Source: Desulfuromonadales bacterium (GTDB taxonomy: Bacteria; Desulfobacterota; Desulfuromonadia; Desulfuromonadales; UBA2294). From it: a stretch of DNA of 23,194 bases. The stretch spans positions 1-23,194 of the forward strand of contig JACUTX010000016.1 of NCBI GenBank assembly GCA_014859615.1, read 5' to 3'. Under the pieces are notes generated by a model. It ran no database searches. It was not told where the DNA came from and saw nothing but the letters and a program-made list of their open reading frames with translations. Positions 14,985-22,767 of the stretch are shown here, piece after piece (within the stretch, counting starts at the first letter, position 1; the number at the start of each line of letters is the position of its first letter). A program made the translations under genes and the position numbers.

Positions 14985-15884
14985 ATGAGTTATCTTGCAC
15001 ACTTTAATTTAGAACGTGAACCGTTCTCAAATGCTCCTGACGCCCGGTTCTATTTCGACAGTGATCAGCACAGCCAGGCTCTGGTTCGTCTTATGTATGT
15101 TGTGAACTCCAACAAGGGCCTTGCTGTTCTGGTTGGCGGAGTCGGAACCGGCAAAACGACTCTGGCGCGGCGTATGCTTGAAACGCTGGACGAGAGTAAA
15201 TATGAATCATCGATGCTGGTGATGGTTCATTCCAGCATTAATCCTGAATGGATTTTGACCCGCATCGCCATGCAGCTCGGTGTACAGGATCCGGCTGCCG
15301 ATCGTCTCACCGTTTTAAAACAGCTCTACGAGCGTCTGCTTGAGATCGAATCAGAGGGACGCCGTGCGGTGATTCTGATTGATGAAGCTCAGATGCTGCA
15401 GAGCCGTGAGCTGATGGAGGAGTTTCGGGGGTTGTTAAATCTGGAAATTCCCGGCAAAAAATTATTAAATATCATCTTCTTTGGTCTGGCAGAGATTGAA
15501 GATTGCCTGCGGCTTGACGAGCCCCTGGCGCAACGGGTCGCTTTGAAATATCACCTCAAATCGCTGTCGATCGAAATCACGACCTCTTATATACAGTACC
15601 GACTTAATGTTGCTGGCGGCAAGGTTGATCTGTTTGATACTGCAGCGATTGATGCTATTCATCGCTTTGCCGGTGGTGTGCCACGGCTTATCAATACAAT
15701 CTGTGATAATTGTCTCTTTGAATCATTTATGCTTAAGGTAGATAAAATTGATGCGAAAATCGTACATAGTGTTGCTGGCGATCTCGGACTCTCTGCGACG
15801 AAAATGAGCCTTGAGGAGGCGGTGACAGAAACAAGCGACCTGGACGAGATCGAAAGTATGCTTGATCAACTTGAGATCAAGTAA
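14985..15884 (+). CDS. ExeA/GspA-like AAA+ ATPase
   Basis: The 299-residue ATPase opens with the family signature HFNLEREPFSNAPDARFYF (residues 6-24). It has Walker A GGVGTGKTT (51-59), Walker B VILIDEAQ (129-136, with D133/E134), and the sensor/arginine region FAGGVPRLINTICDN. ExeA/GspA proteins use ATP to help assemble secretin complexes; many relatives in delta-proteobacteria lie near type IV pilus or secretion genes. Unlike ExeA it has no C-terminal membrane helix or peptidoglycan-binding domain; the tail (about 265-299) is short and acidic. AGGAG lies 13 nt before the ATG, and a closer AGGT at 8 nt may serve. It is the last gene before a strong terminator. Confidence 0.85.
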   Translation: MSYLAHFNLEREPFSNAPDARFYFDSDQHSQALVRLMYVVNSNKGLAVLVGGVGTGKTTLARRMLETLDESKYESSMLVMVHSSINPEWILTRIAMQLGVQDPAADRLTVLKQLYERLLEIESEGRRAVILIDEAQMLQSRELMEEFRGLLNLEIPGKKLLNIIFFGLAEIEDCLRLDEPLAQRVALKYHLKSLSIEITTSYIQYRLNVAGGKVDLFDTAAIDAIHRFAGGVPRLINTICDNCLFESFMLKVDKIDAKIVHSVAGDLGLSATKMSLEEAVTETSDLDEIESMLDQLEIK

Positions 15885-15891
15885 TTATAAG
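15862..15891 (+). promoter_or_regulatory. Candidate promoter upstream of mutL leader
   Basis: TTGATC (15862-15867) and TATAAG (15886-15891) are 18 nt apart at the very end of the ATPase gene. Transcription would begin near 15898 and run into the hairpin at 15952-15977, giving a leader of about 100 nt before mutL. It is a moderate match with no independent support. Confidence 0.35.
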
Positions 15892-15951
15892 CTTTCAAAA
15901 GTTTAATGATTTAAAACGTCTCTTTCTCGTTCTTCAATTATCGTTTAATTT

Positions 15952-15977
15952 AACGGTCGGCGTTTCCGACCGTTTTT
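15952..15977 (+). terminator. Intrinsic terminator between AAA+ ATPase gene and mutL
   Basis: AACGGTCGG (15952-15960) and CCGACCGTT (15966-15974) form a perfect 9-bp stem with a 5-nt loop, followed by a T run to 15977. It ends about 20 nt before the preferred mutL start. Confidence 0.85.
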
Positions 15978-15996
15978 AGTTGGTTTGATGGTTTTT

Positions 15997-17775
15997 ATGA
16001 AACAAAAAATCCGTATCCTTCCGGAAAATCTCTGTAACAAGATTGCAGCTGGCGAGGTTGTTGAGCGTCCGGCATCGGTGGTCAAGGAGTTGATAGAGAA
16101 TGCTCTGGATGCCGGGGCGGATGAAATTTTTCTCGATATCGAAGCAGGCGGCAGAAAGCTGATCCGGATTCGTGATAATGGCTCAGGGATGACGCGTGAC
16201 GACGCTTTTTTGTCTCTGGAGCGACACGCGACCAGCAAGATTGCGAGCGATGATGATCTGTTCCGGTTGACCACTCTCGGTTTTCGTGGCGAGGCTCTCC
16301 CGTCTATTGCCTCGGTTTCACGTTTTGTTCTTCAGACCAGAGATCAAGCTTCGGAAGAGGGGTTTCGTATTCGGGTTGCAGGCGGGAATGTTGAGCATAC
16401 TGAATCGATCGGAATGACTGTCGGCACAGACATTGAAGTCCGTAATCTTTTTTTCAATACCCCTGTACGGCGTAAATTCATGCGGACAGAGCAGACTGAA
16501 ATCGGGCATATCGCCGATGTGGTCAACCGTCAGGCGATGTCACGCCCTGAAGTTCGTTTTCGGCTCTCCCACAATGGCCGGATTCTGATTGACGTCTTTG
16601 CTGTCTCCCGGCTTGCGGATCGGGCCGCAAATCTGCTCGGTCGCCAGGCGGCAGACGGGATGCTCTCGCTGCTGGCAACCGATGGCGATCTGGCGTTGCA
16701 TGGCCTGGTTGCCGAACCGGATCGATCTCGGGCTTCGACCGCTGCCATCTACTCCTATATCAACGGTCGATATGTCAGAGATCGGGTCGTTCAACATGCG
16801 ATCATTCAGGGTTATCGGACTCTCGTACCAAAAGGGAGATATCCGGTAGCGGTGCTGTTTCTTGATCTACCACCGGAGCTTGTCGATGTTAATGTGCATC
16901 CATCCAAGCATGAAGTTCGCTTTCGTGACCAGCGCTGTGTGCACGATTTTATTGTTGCGTCGATCCGTAACTGTTTACGTGGTGATACGCATCGCTCTGC
17001 CAGAGTTGCACCCGATGCTTTCGAACCCGATTCAAGGATGACAACTTCTGAGCCCGTTCGCCCTTTGCCCTCGGTGCAAGAGTCTTTTTTCGCCTATCGC
17101 TCCCCATTCTCGCCGCAGATTCCGGTCGTCGACCCGTCTGAAAATAGAGTTTCCCCCTTTGCGCTGCCGGTTAAAGAAGATATCCCGACCGGACCGTTTT
17201 CAGCTTTAACGGTTATTGGCCAATTTCAGAACAGCTATCTCATCTGTCAGGATCGTGATGAGCTGGTTCTTGTCGATCAACATGCAGCGCACGAGCGGAT
17301 CGGCTTTGAACGTCTGCGTAAACAGTTTTATGCGCAAGGGATTGCCAGGCAAGAGCTGTTGTTTCCGGTTGTGATGGAATATGATTTCAGGGAAGCGGCG
17401 CATTTTCAGCAGAATCTGGACCATTTGGCGCGGTTTGGATTCGATGTTGAGCCGTTTGGCGGCAATTCATTCGTGGTGAAATCGATCCCGCAATTAATGG
17501 CCGGATCCGGGGCAGAAGAGTTGCTGCGTGATGTGGCGGCAGAGCTCGGAGCGCTGGGTGAGTCGGCGCTGCTCGAAGAAGCGCTTGAACATATTCTGAT
17601 GACAATGGCTTGCCACAGTGCGGTTCGGGCCAACCAGTCGCTGTCGTCAGCGCAGATGCATGCTTTGTTGCACGAACTGGATCAGGTCGATTTCAGTGGC
17701 CACTGTCCGCATGGACGCCCGGTGATCAAGCGACTATCTCTGTCTGAAATTGAACGGATGTTCAAGCGAACCTGA
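15997..17775 (+). CDS. mutL: DNA mismatch repair protein MutL
   Basis: This 592-residue protein has the GHKL ATPase motifs ELIENALDAGA, DNGSGM and TLGFRGEALPSI in the first 110 residues, and PVRRKFMRT typical of MutL. A variable, Pro/Ser-rich linker (about 335-390) leads to the C-terminal dimerisation domain. That domain carries the endonuclease metal-binding motif DQHAAHERIGFE (427-438), plus ACH (538-540) and CPHGRP (570-575), so it should nick DNA as Bacillus-type MutL does, unlike E. coli MutL. The ATG at 15997 best matches family N-termini; ATG 15988 and TTG 15985 are alternatives, and none has a clear Shine-Dalgarno site. The stop overlaps miaA by one base (TGATG). mutS is not in the window. 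Confidence 0.95.
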   Translation: MKQKIRILPENLCNKIAAGEVVERPASVVKELIENALDAGADEIFLDIEAGGRKLIRIRDNGSGMTRDDAFLSLERHATSKIASDDDLFRLTTLGFRGEALPSIASVSRFVLQTRDQASEEGFRIRVAGGNVEHTESIGMTVGTDIEVRNLFFNTPVRRKFMRTEQTEIGHIADVVNRQAMSRPEVRFRLSHNGRILIDVFAVSRLADRAANLLGRQAADGMLSLLATDGDLALHGLVAEPDRSRASTAAIYSYINGRYVRDRVVQHAIIQGYRTLVPKGRYPVAVLFLDLPPELVDVNVHPSKHEVRFRDQRCVHDFIVASIRNCLRGDTHRSARVAPDAFEPDSRMTTSEPVRPLPSVQESFFAYRSPFSPQIPVVDPSENRVSPFALPVKEDIPTGPFSALTVIGQFQNSYLICQDRDELVLVDQHAAHERIGFERLRKQFYAQGIARQELLFPVVMEYDFREAAHFQQNLDHLARFGFDVEPFGGNSFVVKSIPQLMAGSGAEELLRDVAAELGALGESALLEEALEHILMTMACHSAVRANQSLSSAQMHALLHELDQVDFSGHCPHGRPVIKRLSLSEIERMFKRT

Positions 17776-18731
17776 TGATTGCCAATCTCTGTGAAAAAGC
17801 GTCGGTCGTTGTGCTTTGCGGCCCGACCGCATCCGGGAAGACCGGTCTTGTCTGTCAACTCGCCGGTCAATTCGATATTGAAGTCGTCTCGGCCGACTCC
17901 AGGCAGGTTTATCGTCTTATGGATATTGGCACGGCTAAGCCGACCAGGCAAGAGCAACAGACTGTTTCGCATCATCTGATTGATCTTGTCGACCCGGATC
18001 ACCCCTTCTCCGTAGCTGATTTTGTTGAGCGGGGTCGATCGGTTATTGCCGGTATTCTGGCTCGGGGGCATCTGCCGGTTATTGTCGGCGGAACCGGCCT
18101 CTATATTCGCGCCCTCATTGATGGCCTGATCGATGCTCCTGCCGCAGATGAAGCTCTGCGTCAGAGTCTGTTAGCGTATGAACAAAGAGAGGGGAAGGGG
18201 GCTCTCTACCGGCGATTGCAACAAGTTGATAAAGATCAGGCTGAAATTATTCACCCCAATAATATGGCGAGAATTATCCGCGCGCTAGAGGTGTTTGAAC
18301 TTGGCGGCATTCCGCTTTCTGTCTTGCAAAAGCGGCATGCCTTTGGCGATTCTCCCTATCGTCTGCTTAAACTTTATCTCAATCCACCGCGATCGATTCT
18401 CGGTGAAAGAATCGATCAACGTGTGGAGCAGATGATTTCTGATGGCCTTTTTGCCGAGGTTCAGTCTCTTCTTGATGCGGGGTATGCGCCAGAACTCAAG
18501 GCGCTAAAGACGATCGGCTACCGGGAATCGATCAGCTGTTTGTGTGGTGCGTTGAGCGCGGATGAGGCGATAGATCGGATAAAATTGGAAACGCGACAGT
18601 ACGCACGACGACAACAGACCTGGTTCAAGAAGGAAAAATCAATAATTTCAGTTGATTCCTCGGCAGAAACTGATACTATTTCGTCCATGATTAACTGTTT
18701 TCTTATGCAGAAAGGGAGTGGCTATGGGTAA
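17775..18731 (+). CDS. miaA: tRNA dimethylallyltransferase (A37 isopentenylation)
   Basis: The 318-residue enzyme transfers dimethylallyl from DMAPP to A37 of tRNAs reading UNN codons. Seen are the P-loop GPTASGKT (residues 16-23), SADSRQVYR (the DMAPP/tRNA-binding stretch), GTAKPT, VGGTGLYIRALIDG and the C-terminal TRQYARRQQTWFKKE. Length matches the family (about 310 aa). It overlaps mutL by 1 nt and hfq by 8 nt, in the same gene order as E. coli mutL-miaA-hfq, so the three are likely co-transcribed. The internal start for hfq lies within its last codons. Confidence 0.96.
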   Translation: MIANLCEKASVVVLCGPTASGKTGLVCQLAGQFDIEVVSADSRQVYRLMDIGTAKPTRQEQQTVSHHLIDLVDPDHPFSVADFVERGRSVIAGILARGHLPVIVGGTGLYIRALIDGLIDAPAADEALRQSLLAYEQREGKGALYRRLQQVDKDQAEIIHPNNMARIIRALEVFELGGIPLSVLQKRHAFGDSPYRLLKLYLNPPRSILGERIDQRVEQMISDGLFAEVQSLLDAGYAPELKALKTIGYRESISCLCGALSADEAIDRIKLETRQYARRQQTWFKKEKSIISVDSSAETDTISSMINCFLMQKGSGYG

Positions 18732-18957
18732 AACACCTTTTAATATTCAGGATCAATTTTTAAATCAGGCACGCAAGGAGAGGGTACGAGTTGCTATCAG
18801 TATGATGTCCGGAGAGATTCTTGAGGGATATATTAAATCTTTCGACAGTTTTTGTGTGCTGGTCGACGGGAATTCAGACATCTTGTTGTATAAGCATGCC
18901 ATCGGTTCTATTACCTCCAAAGATGGTAATTTTCGTCTGCACGGCGGGCGGGACTGA
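18724..18957 (+). CDS. hfq: RNA chaperone Hfq
   Basis: The 77-residue Sm-fold hexamer subunit promotes pairing of small RNAs with mRNAs. It has the Sm1 region (QDQFLNQARKERVRVAISM, then GEILEGYIKSFDSFCVLVDG) and the Sm2 motif LLYKHAIGSI, with only a short tail (FRLHGGRD), so it is a compact Hfq without the long E. coli C-terminus. AGGGAG (18713-18718) is 5 nt before the ATG at 18724; it overlaps the GTG at 18718, so that codon is rejected as a start. The gene overlaps miaA by 8 nt and is followed by a terminator. Confidence 0.96.
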   Translation: MGKTPFNIQDQFLNQARKERVRVAISMMSGEILEGYIKSFDSFCVLVDGNSDILLYKHAIGSITSKDGNFRLHGGRD

Positions 18958-18984
18958 TCTTTTCTGATACGTTGTGTAAACAGG

Positions 18985-19020
18985 AATCCCCGTATGCGGT
19001 TCTACTGCAGCGGGGATTTT
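18985..19020 (+). terminator. Intrinsic terminator after hfq
   Basis: AATCCCCG (18985-18992) pairs with CGGGGATT (19011-19018). An inner stem TGCGGT/ACTGCA (18995-19000 and 19004-19009) closes a 3-nt loop, and a short T run follows. It lies 22 nt before the next start codon on the same strand. Confidence 0.75.
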
Positions 19021-19042
19021 GTATTGGTCGTTTTGAGGTTTT

Positions 19043-20353
19043 ATGGTGACATTAAAAGAAGTTCTTCCCGGCAGTATTGCCGCTGAGCTCGAACTTGCTG
19101 TTGGAGACAGAATCTGTTCGATTAATGGCGAGCCGGTCAGTGACTTTCTCGATCTTTTTCTTGCTGAGCAACAGGAAGAGCTGTTGCTCGTCGTTGAAAA
19201 ACAGACGGGTGATATCTGGGAACTGGAGATTGAAAAAGATCAAAATGATCCATTGGGGATCGCGGTGGAACACCCCGATCCGCAACAGTGCGGCAATCAT
19301 TGCATCTTCTGTTTTGTGCATCAGTTGCCAAAAGGGATGCGCCGATCACTCTATATCAAAGATGAAGATTTTCGCTTTTCTTATCTCTACGGTGCTTACG
19401 TGACGATGAGTAATATTTCGGAGAGTGATATCCACAGGATCATCAAACAACAGCTTTCGCCGCTGTATGTCTCTGTGCATGCAGCGGAGGAAGCGTTACG
19501 GGCCCGCCTGCTCGGACGGTCTTCCCCGCCTGTTATGACGATACTGGAGCGGTTGGTTCAGGCCGGGATTGTGATTCATACCCAGATTGTTGTCTGTCCC
19601 GGGATCAACGACGGGGTGTCCCTGGAAGAGACCATTACGGCACTTTATACTCTTTCTCCGGGTGTTCGTTCTCTGGCGGTGGTTCCGGTCGGCCTCACGG
19701 GGCACAGATCACACCTTCCGGCGTTAAGGACGCCAGACTCAAACGAGGCGAAGGAAATTCTTTCGACCGTGAAACGATGGCAGCAACTGGCGCTATCTGC
19801 CACTGGCAGCCGTTTCATTTTTGCCGCCGATGAACTCTATCTTAGAGCGGCGGTCGATTTTCCACCGATTGAAGAGTATGAGGACTTGCCGCAGGTAGAA
19901 AACGGAATCGGGCAGGTCGCCTTGTTTCGCAGTCAGGCAGAGGAGGCTCTTCTTGAAGCGGATTTGATGCAACGTCCGGTTCAGGTTTCGACGTTCACCG
20001 GCGCCTCTTTTTTCCCGGAGTTGCAGCGTTATCTGCAAAATTTATCCGAAAAAACCGCTTGCGCCATCACTCCTTATGAAGTTGAAAACCTGTTTTTTTC
20101 CGGGGAGGTAACCGTAGCCGGATTGTTGACCGGTTATGATGTGTTGGAGCAGTTGCGCGGTCAGGAGCTTGGTGAAGCCCTGCTTGTCCCGGATGTTGTC
20201 CTCAGGGACGGGGAGGAGCTGTTTTTGGATGATTTGTCACTTGAAGGACTCTCTGAAGCGTTGGGTATCCCTTGTGTCAGGATTTCGAGTACACCATGGG
20301 GGATTCTCGATGCATTGGAAGATCTGTCGATGGAAGCAATTAATGGCTCTTGA
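19043..20353 (+). CDS. DUF512 family PDZ/radical-SAM-like iron-sulfur protein
   Basis: The 436-residue protein opens with a PDZ-like domain (residues about 1-75; VLPGSIAAELELAVGDRICS). The cluster motif CGNHCIFC follows (C83, C87, C90; CxxxCxxC, the radical SAM spacing), then FVHQLPKGMRRSLYIKDEDF and FSYLYGAYVTMSN, the conserved run of this family. The region from about 230 on is DUF512 (GSRFIFAADELYLRA; FTGASFFPEL). Homologues are common in cyanobacteria, clostridia and Desulfuromonadales; the reaction is not established. GAGG about 6 nt upstream supports the ATG. It stands between hfq and a TPR gene, 12 nt from the latter. Confidence 0.85.
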   Translation: MVTLKEVLPGSIAAELELAVGDRICSINGEPVSDFLDLFLAEQQEELLLVVEKQTGDIWELEIEKDQNDPLGIAVEHPDPQQCGNHCIFCFVHQLPKGMRRSLYIKDEDFRFSYLYGAYVTMSNISESDIHRIIKQQLSPLYVSVHAAEEALRARLLGRSSPPVMTILERLVQAGIVIHTQIVVCPGINDGVSLEETITALYTLSPGVRSLAVVPVGLTGHRSHLPALRTPDSNEAKEILSTVKRWQQLALSATGSRFIFAADELYLRAAVDFPPIEEYEDLPQVENGIGQVALFRSQAEEALLEADLMQRPVQVSTFTGASFFPELQRYLQNLSEKTACAITPYEVENLFFSGEVTVAGLLTGYDVLEQLRGQELGEALLVPDVVLRDGEELFLDDLSLEGLSEALGIPCVRISSTPWGILDALEDLSMEAINGS

Positions 20354-20365
20354 AAGGATAACAGG

Positions 20366-21160
20366 ATGATTAGCGATGATTTGATGAACGAGCTGCAGGA
20401 ATTGATGGAAACCGGGGATTATTCAGCAGTCGTCAAACGCCTGCGAAAGCTTCAATCAAAAGGGGAGAGTGACGCAGAGCTGGAGGCTTTTCTCGGTGTC
20501 GCCCTGGAAGAGGCCGGAGACCTCGATGGTGCTGTTTCGGCTTATCGCAAAGCAATTCAGCTCGATCCTGAAGATATCGATTCCCACTACTCTCTGGCTG
20601 ATATCTTGTTTGAACAGGATCAACCGGTTGAATCACTGGCTCTTTACGAAAAGATTATCAAGACTTTTTCGGATCAGGCCGAAGCTGAAATCAGTATAGG
20701 GCTGGTCTACTTCAGTCAGGATCGGATAGACGAAGCGATTCAGAGTTATCAGCGCGGTCTGAAAATTGATCCTGATTCGGTATTTGGTCTGAATGCCCTT
20801 GGCGATGCCCAGTTTGCAAAGGGTGATATGCCGATGGCGCTGGAGACCTTCAGACGGGTCATCGAGATTGAACCGGATGATGCCCAGGCTTATTTTAATC
20901 TGGCGGAAATTTATTACGATATTGACGATCTAAAAACAGCTGAAACCTACTGTCAGGAATCGATCAAGCGAGATCCGGGCTTCGCGTACGCCTACCTGAC
21001 TCTCGGAAATATCCATCTCGACCGTGATAATGTTCGTGAAGCTTTGCAGGCTTTTCAACAGTTTTTATCCCTTGAAAACTCACCGGCCGCCAAAGATATC
21101 CGGTCTGAGGTGGCTGCGGTTGTTGAAGGTTTGATGGGTGAACTCGGCGCAAAAAGTTGA
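20366..21160 (+). CDS. TPR-repeat protein
   Basis: The 264-residue protein is made almost entirely of tetratricopeptide repeats, with consensus-like units such as GDLDGAVSAYRKAIQLDPED, FSQDRIDEAIQSYQRGLKID and KGDMPMALETFRRVIEIEPD; about six to seven repeats are visible between residues 10 and 235. It lacks a signal peptide or membrane helix, so it is likely a soluble protein-binding scaffold. It lies 12 nt after the DUF512 gene and 10 nt before the LrgA-like gene. The partner is unknown. Confidence 0.85.
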   Translation: MISDDLMNELQELMETGDYSAVVKRLRKLQSKGESDAELEAFLGVALEEAGDLDGAVSAYRKAIQLDPEDIDSHYSLADILFEQDQPVESLALYEKIIKTFSDQAEAEISIGLVYFSQDRIDEAIQSYQRGLKIDPDSVFGLNALGDAQFAKGDMPMALETFRRVIEIEPDDAQAYFNLAEIYYDIDDLKTAETYCQESIKRDPGFAYAYLTLGNIHLDRDNVREALQAFQQFLSLENSPAAKDIRSEVAAVVEGLMGELGAKS

Positions 21161-21170
21161 GGTTGATTAA

Positions 21171-21512
21171 ATGATTAGAGGGATGGCGATACTGCTGTTG
21201 TTACAGTTTCTCGGCGAGCTGTTGTCGACCTGGATGACGTTACCGATCCCCGGAAATGTGATTGGTATGGGGTTGCTGCTGGTAGCGCTGCTTATCGGCT
21301 GGGTTAAAGTCGACTGGTTGGAAGAGGCTGCTGATCTGCTTCTGTCAAATATGGCGCTTTTTTTTGTGCCGGCCGGAGTCGGCGTCATGGTCTATGCCGA
21401 CCTGATCAGCCGTGAATGGTTGCCGATCAGTGTCGGGCTTGTTCTCAGTACTTTTTGTGTCATCGCCGTGACCGGATGGGTTGAGCAGTCGTTGTCGCGC
21501 CGGGGAGAGTAG
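21171..21512 (+). CDS. lrgA: CidA/LrgA family holin-like membrane protein
   Basis: The 113-residue protein has four predicted membrane helices and the family signature LPIPGNVIGMGLLL (residues about 24-37), followed by ADLLLSNMALFFVPAGVGVM (about 54-73). CidA/LrgA proteins act in pairs with CidB/LrgB in membrane permeability, murein hydrolase control or small-metabolite export, depending on species. The gene overlaps nothing but is one base from lrgB, and GAGGT precedes the ATG by 7 nt. Whether it is Cid-type or Lrg-type cannot be decided from sequence. Confidence 0.88.
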   Translation: MIRGMAILLLLQFLGELLSTWMTLPIPGNVIGMGLLLVALLIGWVKVDWLEEAADLLLSNMALFFVPAGVGVMVYADLISREWLPISVGLVLSTFCVIAVTGWVEQSLSRRGE

Positions 21513-21513
21513 T

Positions 21514-22212
21514 ATGTTTGCAATATTAACGAATCACCCCCTGTTTGGCATTGGGCTGACCCTCCTTGTTTTTGCGCTGGCGCAGAGTGCTTACCTGAAG
21601 AGCCGCAGAAACCCTTTACTCACTCCGGTTGCCGTTGCAATTGTCGCCATTATTGCTGCTTTGAAGTTGAGTGATATCCCTTTTGCGGCGTATCAAAACG
21701 GTGGACGTTATATCCTCTTTCTTCTCGGCCCATCAGTTGTTGCTCTCGCTGTCCCTCTCTATCGTCGGCGCCAAGAGATCTATGCGAAACGGGGGCCGAT
21801 TATGGCCGGTGTTGCCGCTGGTGCCCTGGTGTCGATTGTTTCAGCAAGTGGGTTAACCTGGTTGCTCGGGGGGAGTCGAGACGTTGTCTTGTCGATGGCA
21901 CCCAAATCGGTCACGACCCCGATCGCCATTGCGCTGGTTGAAAAAATTGGGGGAATTCCCGAACTGACAGCGGCTATTGTTGTTCTAACCGGTTGTCTCG
22001 GCGCAATCTGTGGTCCGGAATTTTGCCGATTAATCGGGATTACATCATCGTCGGCGACCGGTCTGGCCGTTGGGACAGCTGCACATGGGATCGGGACAGC
22101 ACGAATGCTAGAAGTCGACCCACTTGCCGGTGCGGTCGCCGGGCTGGCTATCGGTCTGAATGGATTGATGACGGCTAGTCTGTTGCCGGTGCTGTTCATC
22201 CTGTTTGGTTGA
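21514..22212 (+). CDS. lrgB: LrgB/CidB family membrane protein
   Basis: The 232-residue multi-pass membrane protein has the conserved LrgB run PKSVTTPIAIALVEKIGG (residues about 130-147), GCLGAICGPEF and GTAAHGIGTARMLEVDP. It forms the partner of the preceding LrgA-like protein. ATG 21514, one nt after the lrgA stop and preceded by GGGGAG, is preferred over the in-frame upstream start at 21481, which would add 11 non-conserved residues overlapping lrgA. It is the last gene of its run and is followed by a strong terminator. Confidence 0.92.
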   Translation: MFAILTNHPLFGIGLTLLVFALAQSAYLKSRRNPLLTPVAVAIVAIIAALKLSDIPFAAYQNGGRYILFLLGPSVVALAVPLYRRRQEIYAKRGPIMAGVAAGALVSIVSASGLTWLLGGSRDVVLSMAPKSVTTPIAIALVEKIGGIPELTAAIVVLTGCLGAICGPEFCRLIGITSSSATGLAVGTAAHGIGTARMLEVDPLAGAVAGLAIGLNGLMTASLLPVLFILFG

Positions 22213-22251
22213 GTCGACACGTACCGTTTGAATCGCGCCGTGATAGCAATA

Positions 22252-22286
22252 AAAAAAGGCAGGCGCCACGGGGCGCCTGCCTTTTT
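22252..22286. terminator. Bidirectional intrinsic terminator between lrgB and the PxxKW gene
   Basis: GGCAGGCGCC (22258-22267) and GGCGCCTGCC (22272-22281) form a perfect 10-bp stem with a 4-nt loop. Flanking A and T runs (22252-22257 and 22282-22286) supply a T-tract on either strand, so it can end both convergent transcripts. Confidence 0.9.
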
Positions 22287-22309
22287 AGATGAATCTTGAC
22301 TGGTAAAAA

Positions 22310-22591
22310 TCACCGACCAGAGGCACGCTTCGATGCCTTGAGCGGATTGACTTTTGTTTCGACACTGTCGATCTTGATCTTCTGGTGGGTTGCAAAGTTG
22401 CAAAGACCGCCGACCCACTTCACCTCGGGTGCCGGGTAAGAAGTACAGACAGGGCCGATTTCGCTCTCGACAATGCGTTCGCAGCCTACGCAGGCTTCGA
22501 CGACATTGTGACAGCTGTTGCCTTTAAAGGTGCAACCGCTTTTAGCCCAGAAGGTACACTCGGTACCGGGTTGAATAGTTTGACACTGCAT
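22310..22591 (-). CDS. PxxKW family cysteine-rich protein
   Basis: The 93-residue protein has eight cysteines (residues 3, 12, 20, 27, 34, 37, 49, 64) and the family motif PEVKW (55-59) followed by VGGLCNFATH, then a Lys-rich tail with NPLKASKRA. The spacing suggests metal or iron-sulfur binding, but its role is not known. Members occur in Desulfuromonadales and related anaerobes. A strong AGGAGG, 7 nt before the ATG on the minus strand, fixes the start. It shares the bidirectional terminator with lrgB and is divergent from the next gene. Confidence 0.85.
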   Translation of the reverse strand: MQCQTIQPGTECTFWAKSGCTFKGNSCHNVVEACVGCERIVESEIGPVCTSYPAPEVKWVGGLCNFATHQKIKIDSVETKVNPLKASKRASGR

Positions 22592-22641
22592 GGGATTACC
22601 TCCTCGTACGTTTCTCTTTACTTCGTTTTCAGGAATTCAGC

Positions 22642-22671
22642 ATCTTGTCTGATATCGACTCAGTCTGTCAA
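22642..22671 (-). promoter_or_regulatory. Candidate promoter for the PxxKW gene
   Basis: On the minus strand TTGACA (22671-22666) is followed after 18 nt by CAAGAT (22647-22642), a weak -10. It would give a leader of about 45 nt. Only the -35 is a good match. Confidence 0.35.
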
Positions 22672-22717
22672 TACTTATTTTTAAAATTGCACCAGTTAAT
22701 TTAAGAATTGAATTGAC

Positions 22718-22746
22718 TTGACCTGTTCTCTGCGGCCGGTTAGCAT
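22718..22746 (+). promoter_or_regulatory. Candidate sigma70 promoter for the YkgJ-like gene
   Basis: TTGACC (22718-22723) and TAGCAT (22741-22746) are separated by exactly 17 nt and lie 21 nt before the ATG. The leader would be only about 15 nt. The divergent candidate promoter of the PxxKW gene is about 50 nt away in the same 176-nt gap. Confidence 0.5.
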
Positions 22747-22767
22747 TCCGTAAAAAGGAGCTGTGAG

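Noticed and set aside
18718..18723. GTG start for hfq
   Set aside because: It overlaps the Shine-Dalgarno sequence; ATG 18724 has proper spacing and matches Hfq N-termini.
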